Part shown: in pieces, positions 8,201-13,655 of the stretch | How positions within the stretch are numbered: position 1 is the first letter of the stretch | How the letters are laid out: each line of letters begins with the position of its first letter | NCBI GenBank assembly: GCA_964600965.1 | Contig: CAZRLO010000078.1 | Location: forward strand, 1 to 13,655 | Direction of reading: 5' to 3' | Length of the DNA stretch: 13,655 bases | Source: UBA5972 sp964600965 | GTDB lineage: Bacteria; Pseudomonadota; Alphaproteobacteria; Rhodobacterales; Rhodobacteraceae | The notes under the pieces: model-generated | The model's database searches: none | What the model was told of the DNA's origin: nothing | What the model saw: the letters and a program-made list of their open reading frames with translations, nothing else | Program-made: the position numbers and the translations under genes

Positions 8201-8211
8201 GGCCGTACCCG

Positions 8212-9003
8212 TCAGATCAGGAACCACAGTCCACCGCCGATCAAGAGCGCGCCCGTGATCTTCGTGGCTCTTTCCATTCCCGGCATGGTCTTTTCGGCCA
8301 GAACGTATGCGGTGATCGCGATGATCCAGACGGGGGTCATGACGCCAGCGACCAGCAGCAGGCCCATCAGCGCCCAGCAGCAGCCGACGCAAAAGAGGCC
8401 ATGATTCACCCCCATCCTCAGCGCGCCAAGACGACCATCCCGCCACTCGGTCATGAGGAACCCGATCGGTGAGCGGCATTGAGAAAGGCAGGCCTGCTTG
8501 AACGGCGTCACCTGATAAAGCCCGGCGGCAATCAGCACGGCCCCGGTCACCGGCCCGGACACCGTCTTCATCGACATCGGCGACATCAGCGACAGATCGG
8601 TCAGCCAGGCCTGCACCAGCGTCGCCCCCAGGCTGAAGGCGCTCCAGGCAAGGACATAACCCGCCGCAAAGCCAAGCACCGGCCCCCATCCGGCGCCGAG
8701 CGCGCGGTCCCGCGCCTGCATCCGCGCATAGGTCGCGATCATCGTTGTCGCGGTCGGCAACATCATTGCAGCCATCATCACCGCCCACATCAGGAACAAA
8801 CCGACAAGCTGGGCCGGCGAAAATGGGTCCGGGTGCATCATCAGCGCCTTCATCCCGGGCACCAACGACATATCGTCGATCATCAGGCCGAGATATATCC
8901 ACGCTGCCAGCGCCAAACCGACCGGACCGCTCAGCAGCAGCGCCACATGCAACAGAGGCAGCCTTGGGCTGCCTCCGCGACTGGCTTTACCCGCGCCCGT
9001 CAT
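8212..9003 (-). CDS. DUF2182 integral membrane protein
   Basis: The 263-residue protein has about six or seven hydrophobic segments (roughly 17-42, 65-90, 104-130, 148-164, 196-220, 222-236, 249-263). It carries the DUF2182 signatures MWAVMMAAMMLPTATTM (72-88), FKQACLSQCRSP (168-179) and NHGLFCVGCCWALM (200-213). The conserved cysteines and histidine in membrane context explain the usual description 'predicted metal-binding membrane protein'; function is not established. ATG at 9003 overlaps the DUF1326 stop as ATGA, so translation is coupled; DUF1326 and DUF2182 genes are commonly neighbours. The frame also extends upstream through DUF1326, but that is not used. The stop at 8212 lies within about 15 bp of prophage sequence, marking a recombination boundary. 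Confidence 0.9.
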   Translation of the reverse strand: MTGAGKASRGGSPRLPLLHVALLLSGPVGLALAAWIYLGLMIDDMSLVPGMKALMMHPDPFSPAQLVGLFLMWAVMMAAMMLPTATTMIATYARMQARDRALGAGWGPVLGFAAGYVLAWSAFSLGATLVQAWLTDLSLMSPMSMKTVSGPVTGAVLIAAGLYQVTPFKQACLSQCRSPIGFLMTEWRDGRLGALRMGVNHGLFCVGCCWALMGLLLVAGVMTPVWIIAITAYVLAEKTMPGMERATKITGALLIGGGLWFLI

Positions 9004-9602
9004 TGTTCGCTCGCGTATGCGAAGGGCGAGAATTGGCCGGTTTTTTCCGACAGATCCCAAGCCATGCCATGATCGGAATAGGTCAGACGCTTCGACCTTG
9101 ATAACGTTGCCTCGAAACCGGGCGCAATGCACAAGGGGTGCCCGGCGACCGTGACCGGGCCGTCGCCCTGACCGGCGATCGGTTCAATCTGGACGTCGGC
9201 AATGCCGGGTATTTTCAGCGAATGCCGCCCGCCATCGACGGAAACGTCGATGCGCACGGCCCGCGCGCCGACAATCTCGCCGATATGCCCGGCCAGGCGC
9301 GCCGGATGGCCGCCAGCCTGACCGCCGAATATCTTCATCAGGCTGGCATTTTGCGCCTCATTCGCACGTTCATCGACATAGACCGCTGCGCTCCACTTGG
9401 TCGTCGCCATGTGCCCCGGAGAATGCACTGCAAGAGCCACATTGAGCCCATCGAGCGAAACCCCCTCGTCGGTGCCCTCTGCGATGTGCCAACCCACCAG
9501 AACCGTGCAATCGCCTTCGGTCGGCGGGCTGAGGAATATGCAGGGGCACGCCGCCTCGCAGTTGCAGCTTTCAAAGTAAGTACCTTTAAGTGACCAGGTC
9601 AT
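9000..9602 (-). CDS. DUF1326 domain protein
   Basis: The 200-residue protein begins MTWSLKGTYFESCNCEAACP; the CNCEAACPC cluster (residues 13-21) near the N-terminus defines DUF1326. GHMATTKWSAAVYVDE (63-78), a GGQAGGHPARLAG segment and a C-terminal YSDHGMAWDLS complete the pattern. No signal peptide or membrane segment is visible. The clustered cysteines suggest metal or redox chemistry, but the family has no established biochemical role. ATG at 9602 is chosen for AAGGAG 8 bases upstream; the frame's upstream extension to 9683 lacks similarity. It probably works with the overlapping DUF2182 membrane protein. Confidence 0.9.
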   Translation of the reverse strand: MTWSLKGTYFESCNCEAACPCIFLSPPTEGDCTVLVGWHIAEGTDEGVSLDGLNVALAVHSPGHMATTKWSAAVYVDERANEAQNASLMKIFGGQAGGHPARLAGHIGEIVGARAVRIDVSVDGGRHSLKIPGIADVQIEPIAGQGDGPVTVAGHPLCIAPGFEATLSRSKRLTYSDHGMAWDLSEKTGQFSPFAYASEQ

Positions 9603-9710
9603 CGTGGTTCTCCTTTTCTGAATGTTGTGGGCCTTGATCGTGTGAAGTTGTGCAAAGCGTTGCTTGTGGTGTTTCAGAGGCAAATCGGCTCGATCTCCGG
9701 GAATGCTGGC

Positions 9711-10538
9711 TCACCCGGTGGGAACGATTCCGGTCACGGTGACGAACTCGCCCGGGATTTGATAGCTGCCGCCACCGCCCCTGAAATCCGATACCGATGA
9801 AAGGAGTTCTTGACGCACCTCGTCCAGAACGTCCCCGTTGAACCGTTTCACCGCGAGGGCCACGGGCCCGCCAAGTAAAAGCGCATCCGTGAATACCTCT
9901 TGGGATTGAAATGAAAGCGTTTCGGATAGCCGGTGTTCACGCGTCTGTTGCAGCCCGGCGTTTTCGAACTCTCGCACCAGCGCCCCGTTAGCGCCGGTCC
10001 CGAAAAACATCGGGCAGACCTCGGATTTTACCCGCGCATCGACGATTGGAAACACCTCGGCCCAGCCGCAATGGCGCCGCTCCCCCCAGACCGTGGCGGT
10101 CACAGTGCCGCCCGGTTTCACCACCCGCGCCATCTCGGCCACCGCCGCTCCGGGGTCGGGCGTATACATCAGCCCCAACGCGCAGACCGCCGCATCAAAG
10201 GTGTTGTCGGGCACGTCGAGCGCTTCTGCCGGCATCCGTTTCGTTTCGATGTTGGCAAGGGTGGTTTCGCGCAAGCGGGCGCGCATGTCGTCAATCATGC
10301 CCTCGGACAGGTCGGTTGCCAGCACATGGCCGCGCGGCCCGACCCGTTCGGCAAGTCGCAGGGTGACCAGACCGCTGCCACAGGCGGCTTCAACGACCGA
10401 CTGCCCGGTGGAAATGCCGGTCATGTCCAAAAGGCTGTCATGGGCCGGGCGCAATTGCGCCTGCCAGCCGTCATCATAATAGGCGGCGGCGGCATCCCAG
10501 CCGTAGCGCTGAACGCGAAGCTGCAATCGGGCATCCAT
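9711..10538 (-). CDS. Class I SAM-dependent methyltransferase
   Basis: The 275-residue protein shows the Rossmann methyltransferase motifs: motif I VVEAACGSG (48-56), ATDLS (74-78) binding the SAM ribose, FDAAVCALGLMY (114-125) and VVKPGGTVTATVW (139-151). It belongs to the UbiE/Methyltransf_11-type group with a C-terminal substrate cap (150-275). Substrate is not deducible; context suggests a small molecule. ATG at 10538 overlaps the OsmC stop (TGATG) and has GAGG 7 bases upstream; a GTG one codon earlier is an alternative. It is the second gene of the OsmC-methyltransferase-DUF1326-DUF2182 operon, with a 108-bp spacer before DUF1326 in which I see no clear terminator. Confidence 0.88.
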   Translation of the reverse strand: MDARLQLRVQRYGWDAAAAYYDDGWQAQLRPAHDSLLDMTGISTGQSVVEAACGSGLVTLRLAERVGPRGHVLATDLSEGMIDDMRARLRETTLANIETKRMPAEALDVPDNTFDAAVCALGLMYTPDPGAAVAEMARVVKPGGTVTATVWGERRHCGWAEVFPIVDARVKSEVCPMFFGTGANGALVREFENAGLQQTREHRLSETLSFQSQEVFTDALLLGGPVALAVKRFNGDVLDEVRQELLSSVSDFRGGGGSYQIPGEFVTVTGIVPTG

Positions 10539-11074
10539 CACATCACCTCATCGGTGTTAACCGTGATGGTCGTGCTGACCGGCTGTGCGTCGCGCAAGCT
10601 CAGAAACCACGGATCGCATTCAAGGGCACGCGTGACCAGATCGTCAAGCGTCCCGCGCGACTCATGGCTGGCAATCTCGATAGAGATGCGGGTGTCAAGC
10701 GGGGCCGGGTTCGCCCCATTCATGGCAAAGATGCCGCGATCGTCCCAATCCTGTTCGATCCCGACACGAACAGCCTGCAAGCGCAGGCCTTGGCGAACCG
10801 CCGTCAACTTTATTCCGATGGCAAGGCATGAGCAGATCGCCGCCCGCCCGAAATATCCCGGCTTTGGCGCCTGCCCCCCACCGCCGATTGTGCTGGGCAT
10901 GTCAATTGAAACGCGATGTCCGTCCTGCTCGTAGGTACAGGCCAAACCGGCGTGAACTTCGGCGGTGCCGCAATCCGTATTCCGGGCCCGCTCCGGGCGC
11001 TTTTCGTAGACCGAGATGGCGCGCAATTGTAATTTTCGACCGCTGGCGTCATCGACGGAATTGTGCTGTTTCAT
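10538..11074 (-). CDS. OsmC/Ohr-family protein
   Basis: The 178-residue protein has the OsmC fold pattern: N-terminal strands, then PKPGYFGRAAICSCLAIGIK (70-89) on the central helix carrying the first conserved cysteine, VRVGIEQDW, and a C-terminal LVTRALECDPWFLSLRD with the second cysteine (C143). OsmC/Ohr proteins reduce organic hydroperoxides through such a cysteine pair. Here the motif around C143 (ECDPW) departs from the common 'CPV' form, so it may act on another electrophile. ATG at 11074 has GGAGG about 8 bases upstream; a longer frame to 11239 crosses the divergent promoter and is rejected. It heads the minus-strand operon and is probably controlled by the divergent HxlR regulator. 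Confidence 0.85.
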   Translation of the reverse strand: MKQHNSVDDASGRKLQLRAISVYEKRPERARNTDCGTAEVHAGLACTYEQDGHRVSIDMPSTIGGGGQAPKPGYFGRAAICSCLAIGIKLTAVRQGLRLQAVRVGIEQDWDDRGIFAMNGANPAPLDTRISIEIASHESRGTLDDLVTRALECDPWFLSLRDAQPVSTTITVNTDEVM

Positions 11075-11217
11075 CTGCGCTCCTCCAAGTGTTGATCGCC
11101 AAAGGTTCGCACGCGCCCTGCATTCGTGCCGGTTCAGAAACTGCAGCAATACCGCTACAGTTTCTGTAGTAGACAAAGGTGAGGGCGAAATGCTTGGCTG
11201 GTTTCGGAGGTGTCTCG
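11075..11217. promoter_or_regulatory. Divergent promoter/operator region, OsmC operon and HxlR gene
   Basis: The 143 bp between divergent starts hold two overlapping inverted repeats. CAGAAACTG (11135-11143) and CAGTTTCTG (11158-11166) form a perfect 9-bp inverted repeat with 14 bp between. CTACAG-ttt-CTGTAG (11155-11169) is a perfect 6-3-6 palindrome. HxlR-family dimers bind palindromes of about this size in divergent promoters. On the minus strand the palindrome falls between a possible -35 TTGTCT and -10 GGTATT, which would suit repression; those boxes are weak. Confidence 0.55.
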
Positions 11218-11922
11218 ATGTCAGATCGGCGTTACCCAAAGTTCTGCCCCGTCGCGATGGCCGCCAGCCTGCTGGAACCGCGCTGGACCATGTTGATTCT
11301 GTGCGAGATGTGGTCGGGATCGACCCATTTCAGCGAGATTCAGCGCGGCGTGCCGGGCATGTCGCCGGGTCTGTTGTCCAAACGCCTGAAGGAGATGGAG
11401 GCTAGCGGCCTTGTCGCCCGCCAGAACACGGGCCCTGGCAGTCACGCGGAGTATCTGACAACCGTGTTGGCCGACGAGTTGGAACCCCTCATCAACGGCC
11501 TCGGTGAATGGGCCCATCGCAACGTCGCCAGCGAGGTTTCGCTGCAAAACCTCGACGGACGAATGTTGATGTGGAACATCCGCGGCAAGATCGACCTGTT
11601 GCAACTGCCCAAGCGCAAATGCGTCATTCAGTTCATCCTGAGCGACCCGCCGAATGAAAAAACGAATTACTGGCTGGTGGCCAAGCCCGGCGAAGAGATC
11701 GACCTTTGCTATATGGATCCCAAGTTCGAGGTCGATCTCTATGTCGTGTGTGAACTGCGCACGCTGACATCGGCCTGGATGGGCCATTCTGCCTTCGAAG
11801 AGGCGATCGAGGCCGGGCGGATCTCTCTGATCGGGAACGACCTGATGGCGCGAACGCTCACAAAATGGCTGGTGCGAAGCAGCTTCGCCGATGTCAAAAT
11901 AATTGCTGGAAAAGGCCAGTAG
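11218..11922 (+). CDS. HxlR-family transcriptional regulator with C-terminal SCP2-like extension
   Basis: The 234-residue protein starts with an HxlR winged helix at about 8-100: KFCPVAMAASLLEPRWTMLI, then HFSEIQRGVPGMSPGLLSKR and LKEMEASGLVAR. Cys10 is in the place of the redox-sensing cysteine of many HxlR/YodB regulators. Most HxlR proteins are only 100-130 residues; here residues 110-234 add a domain with EVDLYVVCELRTLTSAWMG and GRISLIGNDLMARTLTKWL, resembling SCP2/sterol-carrier-like folds that bind hydrophobic ligands. The regulator may thus respond to a lipophilic ligand, to thiol oxidation, or both. ATG at 11218 is fixed by GGAGG 7 bases upstream. It probably controls the divergent OsmC operon through the intergenic palindromes. 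Confidence 0.88.
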   Translation: MSDRRYPKFCPVAMAASLLEPRWTMLILCEMWSGSTHFSEIQRGVPGMSPGLLSKRLKEMEASGLVARQNTGPGSHAEYLTTVLADELEPLINGLGEWAHRNVASEVSLQNLDGRMLMWNIRGKIDLLQLPKRKCVIQFILSDPPNEKTNYWLVAKPGEEIDLCYMDPKFEVDLYVVCELRTLTSAWMGHSAFEEAIEAGRISLIGNDLMARTLTKWLVRSSFADVKIIAGKGQ

Positions 11923-11957
11923 AGGGATTCTTCCGACAGGATTTATAGCGACGGGTG

Positions 11958-12167
11958 TCGTTTGCTCGTTTGCTCGTTTGCTCGTTTGCTCGTTTGCTCG
12001 TTTGCTCGTTTGNNNNNNNNNNNNNNNNNNNNNNNNNNNNNNNNNNNNNNNNNNNNNNNNNNNNNNNNNNNNNNNNNNNNNNNNNNNNNNNNNNNNNNNN
12101 NNNNNNNNNNNNTCGTTTGCTCGTTTGCTCGTTTGCTCGTTTGCTCGTTTGCTCGTTTGCTCGTTTG
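11958..12167. repeat. Octanucleotide tandem repeat (TCGTTTGC) broken by a 100-N gap
   Basis: Six full TCGTTTGC units plus 7 bases of a seventh (55 bp, 11958-12012) precede 100 Ns (12013-12112), and exactly the same 55 bp follow (12113-12167). The equal 55-bp flanks match the other gap in the window and suggest that a 55-base k-mer could not cross the array, so the true copy number is unknown. It starts 35 bp after the HxlR stop, right after a small CGAC-4-GTCG dyad at 11951-11960 region. Octamers shift reading frame, so any repeat-peptide ORF here (QTSKRANE or FARLLVCS) is an artefact of the period. Confidence 0.9.
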
Positions 12168-12323
12168 AAACTTGGATCGCCAAATTGCGCGCGCAAGCAA
12201 TGGCAAAGGTCTTAAGAATGGGTAATATGCCTATGATTGGCGGTGAAGGTCTCGTTCCCATCATTACAGCGTTTCAGGCGCCCTTCATTCTGTCGAACGG
12301 CGGCTTTTCGAAGTTGCGCCTGG
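12168..12323. other. Intergenic stretch without a convincing gene
   Basis: No reading frame has a credible start and known similarity. The only structure I see is a perfect 12-bp palindrome TTGCGCGCGCAA at 12185-12196. A short minus-strand frame beginning MMGTRPSPPIIGILPILK at 12264 runs straight into the tandem repeat and is probably not a gene, although it could be the remains of a mobile element. Confidence 0.4.
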
Positions 12324-12404
12324 TCACTTCGCGTCTGCGGCGTAGGACCGCTCTTCGCCCTTCGCGTCGAATGTGCATGGTGCAGCAATCGGACCCTTTC
12401 CCAT
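12324..12404 (-). pseudogene. Possible 5' stub of the next phage gene
   Basis: An ATG at 12404 overlaps the DUF6441 stop as TGATG and is preceded by a GGAAGG ribosome binding site. It opens a 26-codon frame starting MGKGPIAAP and ending at a TGA. The coupling is what an intact phage operon would show for its next gene (tail completion/terminator), so this may be the first codons of that gene with the rest lost. The evidence is position only. Confidence 0.25.
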
Positions 12405-13057
12405 CACCGCCCTTCCACCCAGTTCGCCACAATCAACACCGGCAGGTCCGCCAATCCCGCCGGCGCATCCCGATCCAGATCGAGCCGCTTCTGCAGTTTT
12501 ACTTGTGGAACCAACAAGAAGATCGGCACGACCGTCCGCCCTGCCAGGCGGCTGTAGCTGGTCCCATCCTTGCGGCGGGTTACATTCTCGCGAACCCGAC
12601 CAGACTTTGTGAACCGGGCATTGTCGGCGACCAGCAGACTTGGCCCACTGCGGCGATAAATGAACCGCAGAGGCATGCCCGTGCGCCGTTCCCAGATGCC
12701 CGGATCAAGCGGCCCGCGCCTGATCCGCTCGCGCGCCACCGGGGTCGGGATGGCCAGCCAGAAGCCGTTCTTTGAGCGGATCAGCGCGCCCTCGTCATGC
12801 GCGCCGATGATCTGCGGTGCTTTCGACCAGACCAAGGACGCCGCGCCGATGCTGGTGCCCTGCTTTGGATATCGCGCCATGCGGATGGTGCGGGCCAGCT
12901 TTGTCCCCAGACCGGCACCGGTGATCTGCGCGCGCCAATCGGATTTCAGGCGCTCGCCGGCTTGCGTGACACCCATCGTGACAGCACGTTCGGCTGCCTT
13001 GGTCTCCTCGGCCATGATCTTTGCCAGATCAGGTGAGAAGCTGACTGACATCTTCAT
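12404..13057 (-). CDS. DUF6441-family phage protein
   Basis: This 217-residue protein starts MKMSVSFSPDLAKIMAEETK and contains AVTMGVTQAGERLKSDWRAQ, ARTIRMARYPKQ, SAKAP-like VWSKAPQIIGAHDEGALI, LAIPTPVARE and the C-terminal RTVVPIFLLVPQVKLQKR. I recognise the pattern as the DUF6441 proteins in alphaproteobacterial prophages, placed between head-tail connector and tail tube genes, by position a tail-completion (HK97 gp10-like) protein. It appears full length and undamaged. ATG at 13057 overlaps the upstream stop (ATGA). It is separated from the tail tube remnant by the 4-kb stress block, which suggests insertion or recombination in the tail operon. Family moderately sure; role inferred from position. 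Confidence 0.75.
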   Translation of the reverse strand: MKMSVSFSPDLAKIMAEETKAAERAVTMGVTQAGERLKSDWRAQITGAGLGTKLARTIRMARYPKQGTSIGAASLVWSKAPQIIGAHDEGALIRSKNGFWLAIPTPVARERIRRGPLDPGIWERRTGMPLRFIYRRSGPSLLVADNARFTKSGRVRENVTRRKDGTSYSRLAGRTVVPIFLLVPQVKLQKRLDLDRDAPAGLADLPVLIVANWVEGR

Positions 13058-13161
13058 GCCGGTCTGGCCTCTATGCTCCAGATCAGCCGCTCCGGATCCC
13101 GCACCGGTTCGCCCTGGATCAGGAACCCCTCGATGGTTTCACGAGGGGTGGGCATCGACAT
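13054..13161 (-). CDS. Small phage ORF coupled to DUF6441 gene
   Basis: A 35-codon frame starts at ATG 13161 (MSMPTPRETIEGFLIQGEPV) with GAGG 3 bases and GGGAGG about 11 bases upstream, and ends in TGA overlapping the DUF6441 ATG. The overlap argues that it was translated as part of the phage operon. It may be a real small gene or the 3' end of a head-tail connector gene whose 5' part was removed. I do not recognise a family. Confidence 0.45.
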   Translation of the reverse strand: MSMPTPRETIEGFLIQGEPVRDPERLIWSIEARPA

Positions 13162-13245
13162 GAACCTCGCAGCCTCCCTTGGGACGTTGCCGTCTTGCAG
13201 GCAGCGTACGGTGGGGTGAACGCTTCTTTACCAACTGCCTCTACA

Positions 13246-13271
13246 AACCACCCGCGGGTCAGCGGGAGGTT
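13246..13271 (+). promoter_or_regulatory. Hairpin sequestering the ribosome binding site of the right-edge gene
   Basis: AACCACCCGC (13246-13255) and GCGGGAGGTT (13262-13271) can pair at 9 of 10 positions around a GGGTCA loop. The right arm contains the whole GGGAGG ribosome binding site (13264-13269), and the ATG follows 2 bases after the stem. The left loop edge also forms an 8-bp CCCGCGGG palindrome. Such an arrangement would block initiation until something melts or binds the hairpin; what does so is not evident. Confidence 0.45.
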
Positions 13272-13273
13272 CC

Positions 13274-13655
13274 ATGCAGCACAATCTACGGGAATTTCTC
13301 CGCCACGGCGGCAGCGGGCAGTATGTGTTCACACGGCAGAACGGGGCTGTATACGGCTACCGTGCTGGCATTTCGATCAAGTCACTTTTCCCCGGCTATG
13401 CAGACCTGCGGGCCGATTTCACCGACCAACTGGACCGTGTGATCGCCGACAACACTCGGATGCTGCTGAATGCGCTCACGCCCCCGGACACCGTGCCGTG
13501 GGTGACCGAAGCCGACCTGCGCGACGTTGCGGACGCCAAGGAAGAGGCGCTGCGCCAGTGGAACACTCGCCTGACGGCCATCTTCGAGGAATATGAGACA
13601 CATCCGCAGCGCCTTCGCCCCCTGCGAACCGCCATGGAAGAACGCCTGCTTCGGG
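13274..13655 (+). CDS. Unrecognised protein, 3' end cut off by window edge
   Basis: ATG at 13274 with GGGAGG four bases upstream opens a frame that stays open to the right edge, 127 codons. It begins MQHNLREFLRHGGSGQYVFT, then RQNGAVYGYRAGISIKSLFPG and a long charged helical part (DLRDVADAKEEALRQWN, RLRPLRTAMEERLLR). No signal peptide or membrane segment is visible, and I recognise no family. It diverges from the adjacent prophage genes and has its own leader, so it is probably not part of the phage structural operon. Base composition looks native for the window. The hairpin over its ribosome binding site suggests translational control. Confidence 0.65.
   Translation, partial: MQHNLREFLRHGGSGQYVFTRQNGAVYGYRAGISIKSLFPGYADLRADFTDQLDRVIADNTRMLLNALTPPDTVPWVTEADLRDVADAKEEALRQWNTRLTAIFEEYETHPQRLRPLRTAMEERLLR

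Larger units (their letters stand above)
6715..8211 (-). mobile_element. Decayed prophage tail module (remnant A)
   Basis: Between the HEPN stop and the DUF2182 stop, all recognisable coding signal is on the minus strand and consists of phage tail gene fragments in normal tail-operon order: tail tube, tape measure, an unassigned 3' end, DUF2163, a tail/fibre-like C-terminus and a DUF6127-like gene. Native junctions survive in places (ATGA overlap at 7424-7427; a ribosome binding site before 6875), while other joins fuse the middle of one gene to the middle of another. This points to serial internal deletions of one prophage rather than random insertion. No integrase, terminase or attachment site is visible. 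Confidence 0.8.

Noticed and set aside
11958..12167. CRISPR array
   Set aside because: The units are contiguous 8-mers with no spacers.
12185..12196. Perfect palindrome TTGCGCGCGCAA as an operator or recombination site
   Set aside because: Alternating GC palindromes arise easily in GC-rich DNA, and no gene starts close enough to suggest control.
11221..12264. Protein with a QTSKRANE octapeptide repeat on the minus strand, and FARLLVCS on the plus strand
   Set aside because: An 8-bp DNA period yields an 8-residue repeat in every frame without a stop. The frame is mostly antisense to the HxlR gene and crosses the N gap.
12660..13163. A 167-codon plus-strand frame
   Set aside because: Antisense to the full-length DUF6441 gene.

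Overview
The window is GC-rich DNA, most likely from an alphaproteobacterium close to the Rhodobacteraceae. The clues are overall codon use and prophage tail families (DUF2163, DUF6127-like, DUF6441) that are typical of alphaproteobacterial siphoviruses and gene-transfer-agent-like particles. It is accessory DNA: a defence-type locus, a decayed prophage tail operon, and a stress/detoxification operon set among the phage remains. No rRNA, tRNA, CRISPR array or intact insertion sequence was seen.

Defence-type locus (1-6714). Two minus-strand genes overlap by 14 bp. They encode a 1099-residue nuclease/helicase of the TM0106 type (Cas4/AddB-like Fe-S PD-(D/E)XK nuclease, RNase-H-like exonuclease, SF1 helicase) and an McrB-like AAA+ ATPase that runs off the left edge. 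A 105-bp intergenic region separates them from a divergent plus-strand pair, a WYL-domain regulator and a HEPN protein with an Rx4H motif. I read all four as one bidirectional candidate anti-phage system. The helicase gene looks broken only because of a scaffold gap: 55 identical bases flank 100 Ns, and collapsing 155 bp restores one reading frame.

Prophage remnant A (about 6715-8211, minus strand). Pieces of tail tube protein, tail tape measure protein, an unassigned tail gene, DUF2163, a tail/fibre-like C-terminus and a frameshifted DUF6127-like gene follow one another in normal tail-operon order, with their middles deleted.

Stress/detoxification block (8212-11922). A minus-strand operon of OsmC-like protein, SAM methyltransferase, DUF1326 protein and DUF2182 membrane protein (mostly overlapping genes) faces a plus-strand HxlR-family regulator. 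The shared 143-bp intergenic region carries perfect inverted repeats. After the regulator comes an octanucleotide tandem repeat broken by a second 100-N gap, again with exactly 55 bp on each side, and then about 236 bp with no convincing gene.

Prophage remnant B (12404-13161, minus strand). This holds a full-length DUF6441 phage protein and a coupled 35-codon ORF. In related phages DUF6441-type genes lie just upstream of the tail tube gene, so the stress block appears to sit inside the old tail operon. At the right edge an unrecognised plus-strand gene begins, with its ribosome binding site buried in a hairpin.
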